A DNA stretch of 64,000 nt from Candidatus Kinetoplastibacterium crithidii (ex Angomonas deanei ATCC 30255) (GCF_000319225.1 NC_019815.1:124001-188000); one strand, 5' to 3'; positions 1 to 9,291 are shown, numbered from the stretch's first letter. Numbers and translations are program-made. The notes: generated by a model from the letters alone, not told the origin.

Positions 1-1
1 A

Positions 2-298
2 GGCGGTATAGCTAACATGAACTATTCTGTTTCTAATAATGCAGAATTTGGTGAGTATGTAACAGGTCCTAGAGTTGTTACAGATGAAACACGTAAAGCT
101 ATGCGTCAATGTTTGACAGATATACAAACCGGAGAATATGCAAAGAATTTTATTCTAGAACATGTTGCTGGCGCTCCTACATTAACTTCTCGTCGTCGTA
201 TTAATGCCGATTCTTTAATTGAGAAAGTTGGTGGACAATTAAGATCAATGATGCCTTGGATTACTGCTAATAAATTGGTAGATAAATCTAAGAATTAA
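2..298 (+). CDS. ilvC: Ketol-acid reductoisomerase, C-terminal part
   Basis: The window opens inside this gene; the frame is open from base 2 and ends with TAA at 296-298, giving about 98 C-terminal residues. They match the end of class I IlvC: a segment starting [12 protein letters not shown], then a helix with TGPRVV, and a final block with [10 protein letters not shown] and [14 protein letters not shown]. The enzyme makes dihydroxy-isovalerate and dihydroxy-methylvalerate, using NADPH and Mg2+, in valine and isoleucine synthesis. Most of the catalytic domain lies upstream of the window. A strong hairpin terminator follows at once, so this is the end of a transcription unit. Confidence 0.95.
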   Translation, partial: GGIANMNYSVSNNAEFGEYVTGPRVVTDETRKAMRQCLTDIQTGEYAKNFILEHVAGAPTLTSRRRINADSLIEKVGGQLRSMMPWITANKLVDKSKN

Positions 299-320
299 GA
301 TTTTTTGTATATTTATTTGT

Positions 321-353
321 AACGGTATACTATAAAAAGTATACCGTTTTTTT
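321..353 (+). terminator. Rho-independent terminator after ilvC
   Basis: Perfect 11-bp stem AACGGTATACT (321-331) with AGTATACCGTT (338-348) around a six-base loop, followed by a T run to 353. It separates ilvC from pssA. Confidence 0.9.
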
Positions 354-380
354 ATGCTTTTATTTTTGGGTAGATGAACT

Positions 381-1133
381 ATGGTTGATCTTGAGAATCG
401 TCATCGTAGTATATATCTATTGCCTAATATATTTACTACGGCGTCATTGTTTGCAGGATTTTATGCGATAGTTCAATCAATGAATAATAACTTTGAGATT
501 TCTGCTATTGCTATTTTTGTTGCTATGTTATTTGATGGGGTAGATGGTAGAGTAGCCCGTTTTACAAATACTCAATCTTCTTTTGGAGAAAATTATGACT
601 CATTGTCAGATATGGTGTCGTTTGGGGTTGCTCCAGCTTTAGTTGTCTATGAATGGGTTTTACATGAAATTGGTCGCTGGGGATGGATTGCAGCTTTTGT
701 TTATGTTGTAGGTGCTGCTTTAAGATTGGCTAGATTCAATACTAACATAAATAATATTGATAAAGTGTTTTTTCAAGGACTACCTACACCTGCTGCTGCT
801 GCTTTAGTATCTGGATTTATTTGGTTGGCTGTTGATAATAAAATATCTATTCATGATTCATATGTGATTTGGGTTGCTTTTTTACTAACTATGTATTCTG
901 GTATTGTAATGGTTACAAATATTCCATTTTATAGCGGAAAAAACTTTTCATTAGGGAAAAGCGTTCCTTTTTGGGTGATACTTTTAATGGTAGGGGTATT
1001 TGTATTTGTTTCTAGCAATCCTCCTTTAATGCTTTTTTGTTTATTTATTATATATGGATTATCTGGGTGGGTAATATTTATGCATAGATATCGCAAAGCT
1101 TATAGTATTAGAAAAAATCGTCATAAAAACTAA
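381..1133 (+). CDS. pssA: CDP-diacylglycerol-serine O-phosphatidyltransferase
   Basis: This 250-residue integral membrane enzyme joins CDP-diacylglycerol and serine to give phosphatidylserine, the precursor of phosphatidylethanolamine. The CDP-alcohol phosphotransferase signature is complete: D55-G56, A59-R60, G69, D73 and D77 (DGRVAR, then GENYDSLSD). Hydrophobic segments follow through the rest of the chain, with a basic C-terminus. The ATG at 381 gives a family-typical N-terminus (IYLLPNIFTTASLFAGF). It stands alone between the ilvC terminator and the rpsO promoter. No psd (decarboxylase) gene is in the window. Confidence 0.95.
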   Translation: MVDLENRHRSIYLLPNIFTTASLFAGFYAIVQSMNNNFEISAIAIFVAMLFDGVDGRVARFTNTQSSFGENYDSLSDMVSFGVAPALVVYEWVLHEIGRWGWIAAFVYVVGAALRLARFNTNINNIDKVFFQGLPTPAAAALVSGFIWLAVDNKISIHDSYVIWVAFLLTMYSGIVMVTNIPFYSGKNFSLGKSVPFWVILLMVGVFVFVSSNPPLMLFCLFIIYGLSGWVIFMHRYRKAYSIRKNRHKN

Positions 1134-1160
1134 AATATCTTCAGTGTCTATTAGTTATAT

Positions 1161-1188
1161 TTGTAATACTTTTTAAATTGTATATAAT
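1161..1188 (+). promoter_or_regulatory. Candidate sigma-70 promoter of rpsO
   Basis: TTGTAA (1161-1166), 16 bases, TATAAT (1183-1188), about 85 bases before the rpsO start. A perfect -10 box at good spacing is encouraging, but the region is so AT-rich that chance matches are common. Confidence 0.45.
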
Positions 1189-1274
1189 CTTATTATTGCT
1201 ATTGTATTAGTATTTTTTTATTTTTTCACTTTAGGACTCCTCAGTTCTGAAGCATGTTTTAGAGGATTTTGATT

Positions 1275-1544
1275 ATGGCTGTTGCCGATATAAATAAAAA
1301 TGAAATAGTTTCTGCCTTTTGTCGTTCCGATAGAGATACAGGTTCTCCAGAGGTTCAGGTTGCATTGTTAACTGCTAGAATTAATGATCTTACAGGTCAT
1401 TTTAAAAAACATTTGAAGGATCATCATTCTCGCAGAGGTTTGCTAAAAATGGTTAGTAGACGTCGCAAACTTTTAGATTATTTAAAAAGTAGAAATCCTA
1501 ATTCTTATAAGATTTTAATAGATAGATTAAATTTACGTAAGTAA
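1275..1544 (+). CDS. rpsO: Small ribosomal subunit protein uS15
   Basis: S15 binds 16S rRNA in the central domain early in 30S assembly. The 89-residue product carries the family core [43 protein letters not shown] and ends in LRK. A TTG two codons upstream (1269) extends the frame, but the ATG at 1275 gives the Bordetella-like start MAVADI and lies about ten bases after the purine stretch AGAGGA. It is followed by a hairpin and then pnp, the usual rpsO-pnp pair; in Escherichia coli that junction is cut by RNase III. Confidence 0.97.
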   Translation: MAVADINKNEIVSAFCRSDRDTGSPEVQVALLTARINDLTGHFKKHLKDHHSRRGLLKMVSRRRKLLDYLKSRNPNSYKILIDRLNLRK

Positions 1545-1565
1545 TTTTATTACATATGACATAGT

Positions 1566-1615
1566 ACCGTGGTTAGATCGATTATTTGTGATCGTACTGA
1601 CCACGGTTTTTTTTT
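1566..1615 (+). terminator. Hairpin with T run between rpsO and pnp
   Basis: Perfect 8-bp stem ACCGTGGT (1566-1573) with ACCACGGT (1600-1607), a possible inner GATC pairing in the loop, then a run of Ts to 1615. It may end rpsO transcription, attenuate pnp, or act as a processing site as in other rpsO-pnp junctions. Confidence 0.8.
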
Positions 1616-1626
1616 AAGGAATATTT

Positions 1627-3729
1627 GTGTTTAACAAAGTAATTAAGTCATTTAAATATGGTTTGAATGATGTGGTTTTAGAAACTGGAGAGATAGCAAG
1701 ACAATCTTCTGGAGCGGTTCTTGCTTCTATGGGTGATACAGTTATTTTAGCTACAGTTGTAGGTAGTCAAGAAATTAAAGAAGGACAAAAATTCTTTCCT
1801 TTAACTGTAGACTACATTGAGAAAACATATGCTGTAGGTAAAATACCTGGAGGTTTTTTTAAAAGAGAAGGAAAATCATCTGAGAAAGAAATATTGACAG
1901 CTCGTTTAATTGATAGACCTTTAAGGCCTTTATTTCCTAAACAATTTTATAATGAAGTTCAAATAATTATTCATGTGTTATCTGTTGATCCAGAAATTGA
2001 TCCTGATATCATTTCTATAATAGGGTCTTCTGCTGCATTGGCTTTATCTGGAATTCCATTTAATGGTCCTATTGGTGCAATTAGGGTTGGTTTTATAGAA
2101 AATGACTTTGTAATAAATCCTACAAAGAGTCAATTAGAGAAATCTTCTTTAGATCTTGTTTTGGCAGGTTCTTCGGACGCTGTTCTTATGGTTGAGTCTA
2201 CAGCTAGAGAATTATCTGAATCTACAATGCTTGAGGCAATTGATTTCGGTCATCAACAGATGCAAGTTGTTATAGATAATATAATAGAACTAGTTAAGGA
2301 AGCTGGAAAGCCAGAATGGGATTGGAAACCAAAACCATGTGATCAGTTTTTAGTTGATATAATAAATGAATTTTCTAATGAGAAATTAGTATCTGCTTAT
2401 AACATAAAAGAAAAGCAAGATCGTTCTTTGGTTCTTAGAGAGATTAGGCTAGAAATCAAAAATTTTGTTAAAGATAGAGTTGGTAATTCTGATGTCATTC
2501 CATTAGATAGTACTATTGATGATATTATTTTTAACTTAGAATCTAAAATTGTTAGAAATAGGATATTGTCGGGAGAGCCTAGGATAGATGGTAGAAATAC
2601 AAGAACAGTAAGGCCTATAGATATTAGGCTTGGTGTTTTGCCGAGAGCTCACGGTAGTGCTTTGTTTACAAGAGGTGAAACTCAGGCATTAGTTATAGTT
2701 ACATTGGGGACTAAGCAGGATGAGCAAATTATAGATTCTTTATTAGGAGAATATAGGGATAAATTTATTTTTCATTATAATATGCCTCCATTTGCAACAG
2801 GAGAAATCGGACGCATAGGAATTCCAAAAAGAAGAGAAGTAGGACATGGCTATTTAGCAAGAAGAGCATTAACACCAATGCTACCTGATCCTAAAGATTT
2901 TCATTATACTACTAGATTAGTCTCTGAGATAACAGAATCTAATGGCTCCTCTTCTATGGCATCTGTTTGTGGAGGATCTTTAGCAATGATGGATGCAGGT
3001 GTTCCGATAAGTAAGCATGTTGCAGGTGTTGCAATGGGTTTAATACTAGAGGATGATAAATTTGCTATTTTAACTGATATTCTAGGAGATGAAGATCATC
3101 TTGGTGATATGGATTTTAAAGTAGCAGGAACTTCTGATGGCATCACTGCTTTACAGATGGATATTAAGATTCAAGGAATAACTAAAGACATAATGGGGAT
3201 TGCTTTATTGCAAGCTCAGGAAGGAAGGTTATCTATTCTTGAAAAAATGAAAAAGGCTATAAATATTTCTCGTGAGGAATTATCTTCATATTCACCAAAG
3301 ATAATAACAATCAAGATTAATCCAGATAAAATCCGTGATGTTATTGGTAAAGGAGGGGCTACAATCAGAGCAATCACAGAAGAAACAGCAACTCAGATTG
3401 ATATCTCAGAAGATGGAGTGGTTTCCGTTGCTGGTGTTGATAATAATAATGTGCAAAATGCTTATAAGAAAATACTAGAGTTAACTGCCGATGTGGAGGT
3501 TGGTAGTGTATATGAAGGTAAAATTTTGCGCATTCTGGATTTTGGTGCTATTGTTCAGCTTTTTCCAGGAAAGGATGGTCTTCTACATATATCTGAAATA
3601 TCCAATAATAGGATACAGAATATAAGTGATGTTCTATCTATTGGACAAAGAATAAAAGTCAAGGTGATAGAATCTGATGATAAGGGTAGGTTTAGACTTT
3701 CAGCTAAAGCAGTGAAAGAAGATCTATAA
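1627..3729 (+). CDS. pnp: Polyribonucleotide nucleotidyltransferase (PNPase)
   Basis: PNPase degrades RNA 3' to 5' by phosphorolysis and is a core RNA-decay enzyme. The 700-residue chain has the full order: first RNase PH domain ([21 protein letters not shown]), a helical linker, second RNase PH domain with the active-site region ([32 protein letters not shown], split here from a longer block), a KH domain ([15 protein letters not shown]) and a C-terminal S1 domain ([20 protein letters not shown]). It starts with GTG at 1627, six bases after AAGGA, and the resulting MFNKV start matches close relatives. RNase E lies elsewhere in this window (43192-45681). Confidence 0.97.
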   Translation: MFNKVIKSFKYGLNDVVLETGEIARQSSGAVLASMGDTVILATVVGSQEIKEGQKFFPLTVDYIEKTYAVGKIPGGFFKREGKSSEKEILTARLIDRPLRPLFPKQFYNEVQIIIHVLSVDPEIDPDIISIIGSSAALALSGIPFNGPIGAIRVGFIENDFVINPTKSQLEKSSLDLVLAGSSDAVLMVESTARELSESTMLEAIDFGHQQMQVVIDNIIELVKEAGKPEWDWKPKPCDQFLVDIINEFSNEKLVSAYNIKEKQDRSLVLREIRLEIKNFVKDRVGNSDVIPLDSTIDDIIFNLESKIVRNRILSGEPRIDGRNTRTVRPIDIRLGVLPRAHGSALFTRGETQALVIVTLGTKQDEQIIDSLLGEYRDKFIFHYNMPPFATGEIGRIGIPKRREVGHGYLARRALTPMLPDPKDFHYTTRLVSEITESNGSSSMASVCGGSLAMMDAGVPISKHVAGVAMGLILEDDKFAILTDILGDEDHLGDMDFKVAGTSDGITALQMDIKIQGITKDIMGIALLQAQEGRLSILEKMKKAINISREELSSYSPKIITIKINPDKIRDVIGKGGATIRAITEETATQIDISEDGVVSVAGVDNNNVQNAYKKILELTADVEVGSVYEGKILRILDFGAIVQLFPGKDGLLHISEISNNRIQNISDVLSIGQRIKVKVIESDDKGRFRLSAKAVKEDL

Positions 3730-3737
3730 AACATTTT

Positions 3738-3822
3738 TGGTGCACCTGGCCGGAGTCGAACCGGCATGCCGTTAGGCGAGGGATTTTAAGTCCCTTGCGT
3801 CTACCAATTTCGCCACAGGTGC
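3738..3822 (-). tRNA. tRNA-Leu (anticodon UAA)
   Basis: On the minus strand an 85-base class II tRNA begins GCACCTG and ends CAGGTGC-A with an encoded CCA. The anticodon arm AGGGA-CTTAAAA-TCCCT gives UAA, and the T loop is GTTCGACTC. It is antisense to the transcript leaving pnp, only eight bases after the pnp stop. Confidence 0.96.
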
Positions 3823-3823
3823 A

Positions 3824-3859
3824 AATGATATATTTGTTAATCACAACAAATATATCATT
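3824..3859. terminator. 15-bp perfect hairpin beside tRNA-Leu(UAA)
   Basis: Perfect inverted repeat: AATGATATATTTGTT (3824-3838) pairs with AACAAATATATCATT (3845-3859) around a six-base loop. On the plus strand it is followed by GCTTTTATTTAT, so it could end pnp transcription after crossing the antisense tRNA. It begins two bases from the tRNA 5' end. Confidence 0.55.
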
Positions 3860-3920
3860 GCTTTTATTTATATCCAAGAATAATTTTTATAAAATTTAAT
3901 TTTTTTTCAAAAATACAAAT

Positions 3921-3954
3921 TTTACAACATGAATATCTAATTATATTATATAAT
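3921..3954 (+). promoter_or_regulatory. Candidate promoter for tRNA-Ser(UGA)
   Basis: TTTACA (3921-3926) followed after 17 bases by TATTAT (3944-3949); a perfect TATAAT overlaps at 3949-3954. The mature tRNA starts 12 bases later. The exact -10 box is uncertain. Confidence 0.4.
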
Positions 3955-3965
3955 ACAGATAAGCG

Positions 3966-4053
3966 GGAAGTTTGGCAGAGTGGTCGATTGCACTGGTCTT
4001 GAAAACCAGAGATCCGAGAGGATCCCAGGGTTCGAATCCCTGAGCTTCCGCCA
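3966..4053 (+). tRNA. tRNA-Ser (anticodon UGA)
   Basis: An 88-base class II tRNA: acceptor GGAAGTT with AGCTTCC, discriminator G and encoded CCA. The anticodon arm CTGGT-CTTGAAA-ACCAG gives UGA. A long variable arm (GATCCGAGAGGATC) and T loop GGTTCGAATCC are present. Confidence 0.97.
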
Positions 4054-4195
4054 TTTCATTATTTTCTCGCTGTTGTTAAATTCTCAATGTATACCATTTC
4101 ATATCGTATATGTCTTTATTCTATAATAAAATATTTTGTTTTTCATATTGATTTAATCTTATCAATTTTATTAGCTTTGCTTTTGGGTTTTTGAC

Positions 4196-5173
4196 ATGAA
4201 AGTTATAGAGGTTAATGGTTATGGTAATATTGATGTTTTGCGTGTTGGTAGTAGAAACATTCCAAAGCCAGGTAAACAAGAGGTTTTAATTAAAGTAATA
4301 GCGGCTGGTGTTAATAGACCTGATGTTTTGCAAAGAAAAGGGTTTTATGATCCACCTATGGGGGCTTCAGATATTCTTGGTCTAGAAGTTTCTGGAGAAA
4401 TTGTTTCTGGTGATTTGGGTAATAGTGATTTTTCTATAGGCGATAGGGTTTGTGCCTTATTATCTGGTGGTGGTTATGCTGAATATTGCATAGCTCACGT
4501 TTATCATTGTTTGCCAATTCCTAAGAATGTTACTTTTGAAGAGGCTGCAGGTCTTCCTGAATCTCTTTTTACTGTTTGGAATAATGTTATTAACATAGGT
4601 AATTTATCAAACGGTGAATCTTTTTTAGTCCACGGAGGTTCTAGTGGTGTTGGAACTATGGCAGTACAGTTAGCTAAATCTATGGGATGTTTGGTTTATT
4701 CTACGGCTAGTAGTGATGAGAAAGTAAGAGCAGTAGAATCTTTGGGGGCTTTGAAATGCATTAATTATAAAAATGAAGATTTTGTAGAACAAATATTAAA
4801 TTTAACTGAAATGAAAGGTGTAAATTTAATATTAGATATGGTTGCTGGTGATTATCTGCAAAGAAATATAAAAGTTCTATCTTATAATGGTAGAATGGTG
4901 ATAATAGCTTTTCTTGGTGGGTCTCGTGCTAATCTGAGTTGTGTTGATATTTTGACCAAAAATCTTACTATTAGTGGGTCCATGTTGCGTTCTAAATCTA
5001 ATTCATTCAAGTCTAGGATAGCGAGTGCTTTACGAGAAACTGTTTGGCCTCTTCTAGAGAAAAAAAATATTATACCAATTACTTATGCTTATTTTCCAAT
5101 AGATCAAGTTTCTCAAGCTCATGCTATGATGGAGTCTGGAGAACATATTGGTAAGATAATTTTAAGAATATAG
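4196..5173 (+). CDS. NAD(P)H quinone oxidoreductase, MDR family
   Basis: This 325-residue protein is a zinc-free medium-chain dehydrogenase/reductase of the quinone oxidoreductase (QOR/PIG3) type. It has an N-terminal GroES-like domain (VNRPDVLQRKGFYDPPMGAS, LGLEVSGE) and a Rossmann domain with the NADPH-binding motif HGGSSGVGTMAVQLAK near residues 144-159. The family reduces quinones or enones with NADPH; the substrate here cannot be read. It starts with ATG at 4196 and sits directly before tpiA, the order I associate with Bordetella relatives. Confidence 0.9.
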   Translation: MKVIEVNGYGNIDVLRVGSRNIPKPGKQEVLIKVIAAGVNRPDVLQRKGFYDPPMGASDILGLEVSGEIVSGDLGNSDFSIGDRVCALLSGGGYAEYCIAHVYHCLPIPKNVTFEEAAGLPESLFTVWNNVINIGNLSNGESFLVHGGSSGVGTMAVQLAKSMGCLVYSTASSDEKVRAVESLGALKCINYKNEDFVEQILNLTEMKGVNLILDMVAGDYLQRNIKVLSYNGRMVIIAFLGGSRANLSCVDILTKNLTISGSMLRSKSNSFKSRIASALRETVWPLLEKKNIIPITYAYFPIDQVSQAHAMMESGEHIGKIILRI

Positions 5174-5232
5174 CTCTAAGATTGCTATGTTTATTTTATG
5201 ATGATTTTATATATTGGATTTTGACTACTGCT

Positions 5233-5982
5233 ATGGGTTATAAAAAATCTGCACGTCTTGTTCTAGGTAACTGGAAAATGTTTGGTAGTTTTTTTGAAAA
5301 TGCACGCTTATTAAAAGGTTTGCAGTCTATAGATTATTCTCTTTATTGTGAAATGGGAATTTGCATTCCTTTTCCATATTTATATCAAGCGGTTTTAAGT
5401 TTGCAAGGTAGTAATTGCTCTTGGGGAGCTCAGGATATAAGTATGTATTCTTCTGGAGCATATACAGGGGAAGTATCAGGTATTATGCTGAAAGAGTTTG
5501 GTTGTAAATGGGTTATAGTAGGTCATTCTGAAAGGCGCATGCTTCATGGAGAAACTGATCTTGATGTTTTAAGAAAAATGGAAGCTGCAATAAATAATGA
5601 TATAACTCCTGTAGTTTGCATAGGAGAAACTCTAGAACAGTATAAATCAGGTATTTCTTTTAAAATAATTGAAAAACAAGTAAGGTCTATTTTGCAGCTA
5701 AAGCATTCGTCATTATCAAAAATTGTAATTTCATATGAGCCCATTTGGGCAATAGGATCTGGAATTGCTGCAAATCCTGATTATGCACAAAATATCCATT
5801 ATATGATTCGTAAAATGTTATCAGATGATGGCGTTTTTAATGTGAAAATACTATATGGTGGTAGTGTAAAACCAAATAATGCATTTGATTTTTTTGCAAT
5901 GCCAGATATAGATGGGGCGTTAGTAGGTGGCGCTTCTTTAGTTTTAGAAGATTTCTTGGCTATATCTTCTATAAAATTTTGA
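5233..5982 (+). CDS. tpiA: Triosephosphate isomerase
   Basis: TpiA interconverts dihydroxyacetone phosphate and glyceraldehyde 3-phosphate. From the ATG at 5233 the chain is 249 residues, with active-site K15 (LGNWKM), H98 (VGHSERR) and E169 (SYEPIWAIG) and the phosphate-binding GGS and GGAS segments. The frame is open upstream to a TTG at 5182, but that adds 17 residues with no family match, so the ATG is preferred. It leads into secG 16 bases later. Confidence 0.96.
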   Translation: MGYKKSARLVLGNWKMFGSFFENARLLKGLQSIDYSLYCEMGICIPFPYLYQAVLSLQGSNCSWGAQDISMYSSGAYTGEVSGIMLKEFGCKWVIVGHSERRMLHGETDLDVLRKMEAAINNDITPVVCIGETLEQYKSGISFKIIEKQVRSILQLKHSSLSKIVISYEPIWAIGSGIAANPDYAQNIHYMIRKMLSDDGVFNVKILYGGSVKPNNAFDFFAMPDIDGALVGGASLVLEDFLAISSIKF

Positions 5983-5998
5983 TTTGAGGGTGTTTAAA

Positions 5999-6373
5999 AT
6001 GTCTTTATTCTTACTTATGGTAAGTCTCCAAATAATTTCAGCTTGTGCTATCATTGTGTTAGTTTTGTTGCAAAATGGTAAAGGCTCAGATATTGGTGCT
6101 TTAAGTGGAAGCGCTTCTTCTCTTAGTGTTTTTGGTGCTTCTGGGTCTGCTAATTTCTTATCCAAATCTACTAAGTATTTCGCTATTATCTTTTTTCTAA
6201 GTACAGCGGGTATTTCTTATTTGAATAACAAGACGTTTATTAGGTCCTCGGCATCCAGTATTATGTATAGTGATAACCATAGTAAGATGGATGTTTCAAT
6301 TCCTAATTTTGAGCATGTTGATAGTAGTACAGATAAAGAATTTGTTGAAAAAAAGTTGGATAAAAAACAATAA
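5999..6373 (+). CDS. secG: Protein translocase subunit SecG
   Basis: SecG is the small, non-essential third subunit of the SecYEG channel. The 124-residue product has two membrane helices (about 4-24 and 56-76) joined by the conserved cytoplasmic loop VLLQNGKGSDIGALSGSAS, with an FGASGSANFL stretch. The ATG at 5999 is preferred over the TTG at 5984. The polar tail after residue 85 is poorly conserved. Order tpiA-secG-tRNA-Leu is typical of beta-proteobacteria. Confidence 0.95.
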   Translation: MSLFLLMVSLQIISACAIIVLVLLQNGKGSDIGALSGSASSLSVFGASGSANFLSKSTKYFAIIFFLSTAGISYLNNKTFIRSSASSIMYSDNHSKMDVSIPNFEHVDSSTDKEFVEKKLDKKQ

Positions 6374-6381
6374 GATCTAAT

Positions 6382-6409
6382 TTGTACTAGATAATCTTGT
6401 TTATATGAT
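6382..6409 (+). promoter_or_regulatory. Candidate promoter for tRNA-Leu(GAG)
   Basis: TTGTAC (6382-6387), 16 bases, TATGAT (6404-6409), with the tRNA starting 27 bases after the -10 box. Alternatively the tRNA is only processed from the tpiA-secG transcript. Confidence 0.4.
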
Positions 6410-6436
6410 ACAATGACCGTCATTATTTTATTCATG

Positions 6437-6523
6437 GCCGACGTGGTGGAATTGGTAGACACGCTATCTTGAGGGGGTAGTGGCTTGATTGCTGTGCGAG
6501 TTCGAGTCTCGCCGTCGGCACCA
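6437..6523 (+). tRNA. tRNA-Leu (anticodon GAG)
   Basis: An 87-base class II tRNA: acceptor GCCGACG with CGTCGGC, discriminator A and encoded CCA. The anticodon arm CTATC-TTGAGGG-GGTAG gives GAG. A long variable arm and T loop GTTCGAGTC are present. Confidence 0.97.
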
Positions 6524-6966
6524 CATGGTGCCAATTGCTTAATTGGTTTTTATTTGTATCAAGAATAATAACAATAGTTTTATATATTTTATCCCTTAGC
6601 TAGTTGTTTTTAACTATTTAGTATTTTTTCTTTTTAGTTATTATGTTATTGTAAGTTTGTAACACTTTTGTATTTTTGTTGTTTTTTATTGGTGAGTTTT
6701 ACTCTATGGAGATTATAATATCTCTTGATTGATTTAGTAGAGGATAGATCACTTTATTAAAAGTGCTGAATATGTTTAAAAAAGATGGAGGCTTAGCTTT
6801 ATAAGCAAGTTGTTATTTTGCAACATATTTTGTCTTTTTTATTGTACTTATTGTGGTCATTTGAGCTAAATTTTAATGCAACGCTCACAACTTCTATTTT
6901 GGAGCTAAGGAGTTTTGTATTGAGTATATCTTGCTCTTGTTATTCAAATTATTGGAGATTTTTTAA
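6524..6966 (+). other. 443-base region before the porin: long leader, no gene
   Basis: I see no coding frame or known RNA family here. A TATAAT at 6714-6719 with a weak TTGGTG box 19 bases upstream is a possible promoter, which would leave a leader of roughly 240 bases. A clear ribosome-binding site GGAGA at 6954-6958 precedes the porin ATG. Long leaders in outer-membrane porin genes are often targets of small RNAs; nothing in the sequence proves that here. Confidence 0.4.
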
Positions 6967-8151
6967 ATGAAAAAAACTCTGCTTGCAGCTGCTTTGGTTA
7001 CCAGTTTTGCTGGTGTTGCCCAGGCAGAAACAGCTGTTAATCTATATGGATTAATTGATACAGGTGTTAATGTAAATACTGTAGAAGTACGTGACTTTCG
7101 GAGAGTAAAACACAAGATTAGTCGTGTTGGTCCTGTATCTGGAGCTCAAAGTGGTTCTCGTTGGGGTCTTAAAGGGACTGAAGAGATTGGAAATGGTTTG
7201 CGCGCTGAGTTCGTTTTAGAAGGTGGTTTTAATTCTGGAAATGGTGATGCTGCTCAAACTCAACGTATTTTTGGTAGACAGGTCACTGTTGGCGTAGCAA
7301 ATGATGCTTGGGGACGTTTAGATATTGGTCGTCAAACTAATGTTGCTAGCAAATATTTTGCAGATATAGATCCATTTAAAGGTGGTTTTGAACAGTCAGC
7401 TATTGGAATGAGCATTGGTTCTTCGAATGTTCGTTATGATAATATGATTATGTATCAAACTCCTTCTTTCCGTGGAATTGATATCGGAGTTGGTTATTCT
7501 TTCAGCGTTGATACTAAGTCTTCTAAATCTGAGCATGTTACTGTTAATAACGCATTCTCAGCAGAAGAAGCAGCAAACTGGAGAACAAATGAAAACGATC
7601 GTGCTTTTACAACAGGCATTCGTTACTCTAATGGTCCTGTAGTTGCTACTGCATCATTCGATTATGTTAAAGGTTCTAAACGCAGAGTGGAACGTGATGC
7701 TTACTTTGATGTAAGTCCATGTTCTTATGCTGTTGGTGGAGCTTATGATTTTGATGTAGCTAAAGTTTCCGTAGCTTATGCAAAAACCATGGATGGATGG
7801 ATTGGAGCATTGAATGTAGACGGCTATAGAGATCTAATTGGCTTAAGTAGATTAATAACAGAATATGCTGATGGATTCCGTTCTAGTTCATATGTTGTTG
7901 GAGTAAGTGCGCCAATTAATGAAACTAGTAATGTTTTTGGATCTTGGCAACGCGTTTCTGTAAATGCAAAACCAAAAGGAGCTAGATTAACTGGCGATAA
8001 TGACTCCATGAATGTATATAGTGTAGGCTATACACAAGATTTGTCTAAACGTACAAATTTATATGCTTATGGTTCTTATGCCTCTGACTATGCTTTCTTG
8101 TATAGTGCAAAAAGTAAAGTTGTTGGTTTCGGTATGCGTCATCGCTTCTAA
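6967..8151 (+). CDS. Outer-membrane porin (Gram-negative Porin_4 type)
   Basis: A 394-residue general diffusion porin. It starts with a clear signal peptide (MKKTLLAAALVTSFAGVAQA, cleavage before ETAVNLYG), continues with the porin core motifs NLYGLIDTG, GSRWGLKGTEEIGNGL, FGRQVTVGV and LDIGRQ, and ends in GMRHRF, the terminal phenylalanine expected for assembly by the BAM machine. Sixteen amphipathic strands in a trimer would be usual for the family. Its codons look more G/C-rich than those of its neighbours, consistent with high expression. It lies between tRNA-Leu and nuoA, where I recall Bordetella also carrying a porin gene. It has its own leader and terminator. Confidence 0.95.
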   Translation: MKKTLLAAALVTSFAGVAQAETAVNLYGLIDTGVNVNTVEVRDFRRVKHKISRVGPVSGAQSGSRWGLKGTEEIGNGLRAEFVLEGGFNSGNGDAAQTQRIFGRQVTVGVANDAWGRLDIGRQTNVASKYFADIDPFKGGFEQSAIGMSIGSSNVRYDNMIMYQTPSFRGIDIGVGYSFSVDTKSSKSEHVTVNNAFSAEEAANWRTNENDRAFTTGIRYSNGPVVATASFDYVKGSKRRVERDAYFDVSPCSYAVGGAYDFDVAKVSVAYAKTMDGWIGALNVDGYRDLIGLSRLITEYADGFRSSSYVVGVSAPINETSNVFGSWQRVSVNAKPKGARLTGDNDSMNVYSVGYTQDLSKRTNLYAYGSYASDYAFLYSAKSKVVGFGMRHRF

Positions 8152-8220
8152 ACCTGATGGCTCGAGTAATTTAAGGTATGTTACGTAACTATACTTAATA
8201 ATATTAGATATTTCTAATGC

Positions 8221-8262
8221 TAAAAGCCACCTTCTTACAATAGATAGGTGGCTTTTAGTTTT
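8221..8262 (+). terminator. Rho-independent terminator of the porin gene
   Basis: Perfect 12-bp stem TAAAAGCCACCT (8221-8232) with AGGTGGCTTTTA (8246-8257), 13-base loop, then GTTTTTA. One of the strongest hairpins in the window. Confidence 0.9.
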
Positions 8263-8354
8263 TATATTGATTTAATTTAAGCTTGATACCATAATTTTTG
8301 TTATATGATATATAATCAACAAGTTTATTCAGTTATCATTAGGAATTAATATTT

Positions 8355-8714
8355 ATGAATTTGCAGCAATATTTTCCTGTATTCCTTTTTATAGTAATAG
8401 CAATAGTTATTGGTTTTGCATTGCTATTTGTAGGTTATTTGCTTGGTCATAAATCGCCTTATTCTGCAAAAAATTCTCCGTATGAATGTGGTTTTGATTC
8501 ATTTGGAGATTCTCATATGCAATTTGATATCAGGTACTATTTAGTTGCGATATTGTTTATTCTATTTGACCTGGAGATAGCATTTCTATTTCCTTGGGCA
8601 ATAGCTCAAGATGCTCTAGGACTAAAGGGCTTTATTTCAATGCTAATATTCATATTTATATTAGTTATAGGTTTTATATATGAGTGGAAGAAAGGTGCGA
8701 TAGAATGGGAATAA
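8355..8714 (+). CDS. nuoA: NADH-quinone oxidoreductase subunit A
   Basis: Membrane-arm subunit of complex I, 119 residues with three hydrophobic helices (about 8-30, 63-83, 92-112). The loop contains the conserved [11 protein letters not shown] and the [25 protein letters not shown] region (given here as two pieces: [11 protein letters not shown] and [11 protein letters not shown]). It opens the complete nuoA-N cluster, about 100 bases after the porin terminator. A TATAAT at 8311-8316 has no convincing -35 partner. Confidence 0.97.
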   Translation: MNLQQYFPVFLFIVIAIVIGFALLFVGYLLGHKSPYSAKNSPYECGFDSFGDSHMQFDIRYYLVAILFILFDLEIAFLFPWAIAQDALGLKGFISMLIFIFILVIGFIYEWKKGAIEWE

Positions 8715-8756
8715 ATCTTAATAAATATATTATTTTTTCTTTTAGAGAATAGGATT

Positions 8757-9233
8757 ATGTCTACAGACGATATTCTTAAACAAGGTTTTATAACCACTAA
8801 CGCTGATAAGCTTCTTAAATGGGCTCAAACTGGGTCCATATGGCCAGTAACTTTCGGGTTGGCTTGTTGTGCTGTTGAAATGATGCATGCTGGTGCAGCG
8901 CGTTATGATTTGGATCAATTTGGTATTATCTTTAGGCCAAGCCCACGTCAATCTGATTTAATGATAGTAGCTGGTACATTATGTAATAAAATGGCTCCAG
9001 CCTTAAGAAAGGTTTATGATCAGATGCCTGAGCCTAGATGGGTTTTGTCTATGGGTTCTTGTGCTAATGGTGGTGGTTATTATCATTATTCTTATTCTGT
9101 TGTCAGGGGGTGTGATAGAATTGTTCCTGTAGATGTCTATGTTCCTGGATGCCCGCCTACATCCGAAGCATTAATTTATGGGCTTTTTCAAATGCAGAAG
9201 AAAATTTTACAAAAGAATAGTATTTCAAGGTAA
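8757..9233 (+). CDS. nuoB: NADH-quinone oxidoreductase subunit B
   Basis: Peripheral-arm subunit (158 residues) that holds the terminal cluster N2, which hands electrons to quinone. The four cysteine ligands are visible: the adjacent pair in [13 protein letters not shown], one in GSCANGG and one in [10 protein letters not shown]. Size and start are normal for the family. It lies 42 bases after nuoA. Confidence 0.98.
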   Translation: MSTDDILKQGFITTNADKLLKWAQTGSIWPVTFGLACCAVEMMHAGAARYDLDQFGIIFRPSPRQSDLMIVAGTLCNKMAPALRKVYDQMPEPRWVLSMGSCANGGGYYHYSYSVVRGCDRIVPVDVYVPGCPPTSEALIYGLFQMQKKILQKNSISR

Positions 9234-9291
9234 TTCTTTAATGTTTTAGAAAAAAATAAAATTTTATTGCCTATTAAGGATATAAGTGTAG

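Noticed and set aside
3555..3767. 70-codon minus-strand frame over the pnp end and tRNA-Leu(UAA)
   Set aside because: It begins in the tRNA and runs antisense to the conserved S1 domain of pnp.
6217..6534. 105-codon minus-strand frame over the end of secG and tRNA-Leu(GAG)
   Set aside because: It is the antisense reading of the tRNA (its ETRTRTAI-type start is a well-known artefact) and of secG; no family match.
6967..8151. Porin considered as horizontally acquired because its codons differ from neighbours
   Set aside because: The sequence is a beta-proteobacterial porin and the site fits the position I recall in Bordetella; high expression explains the codon use.
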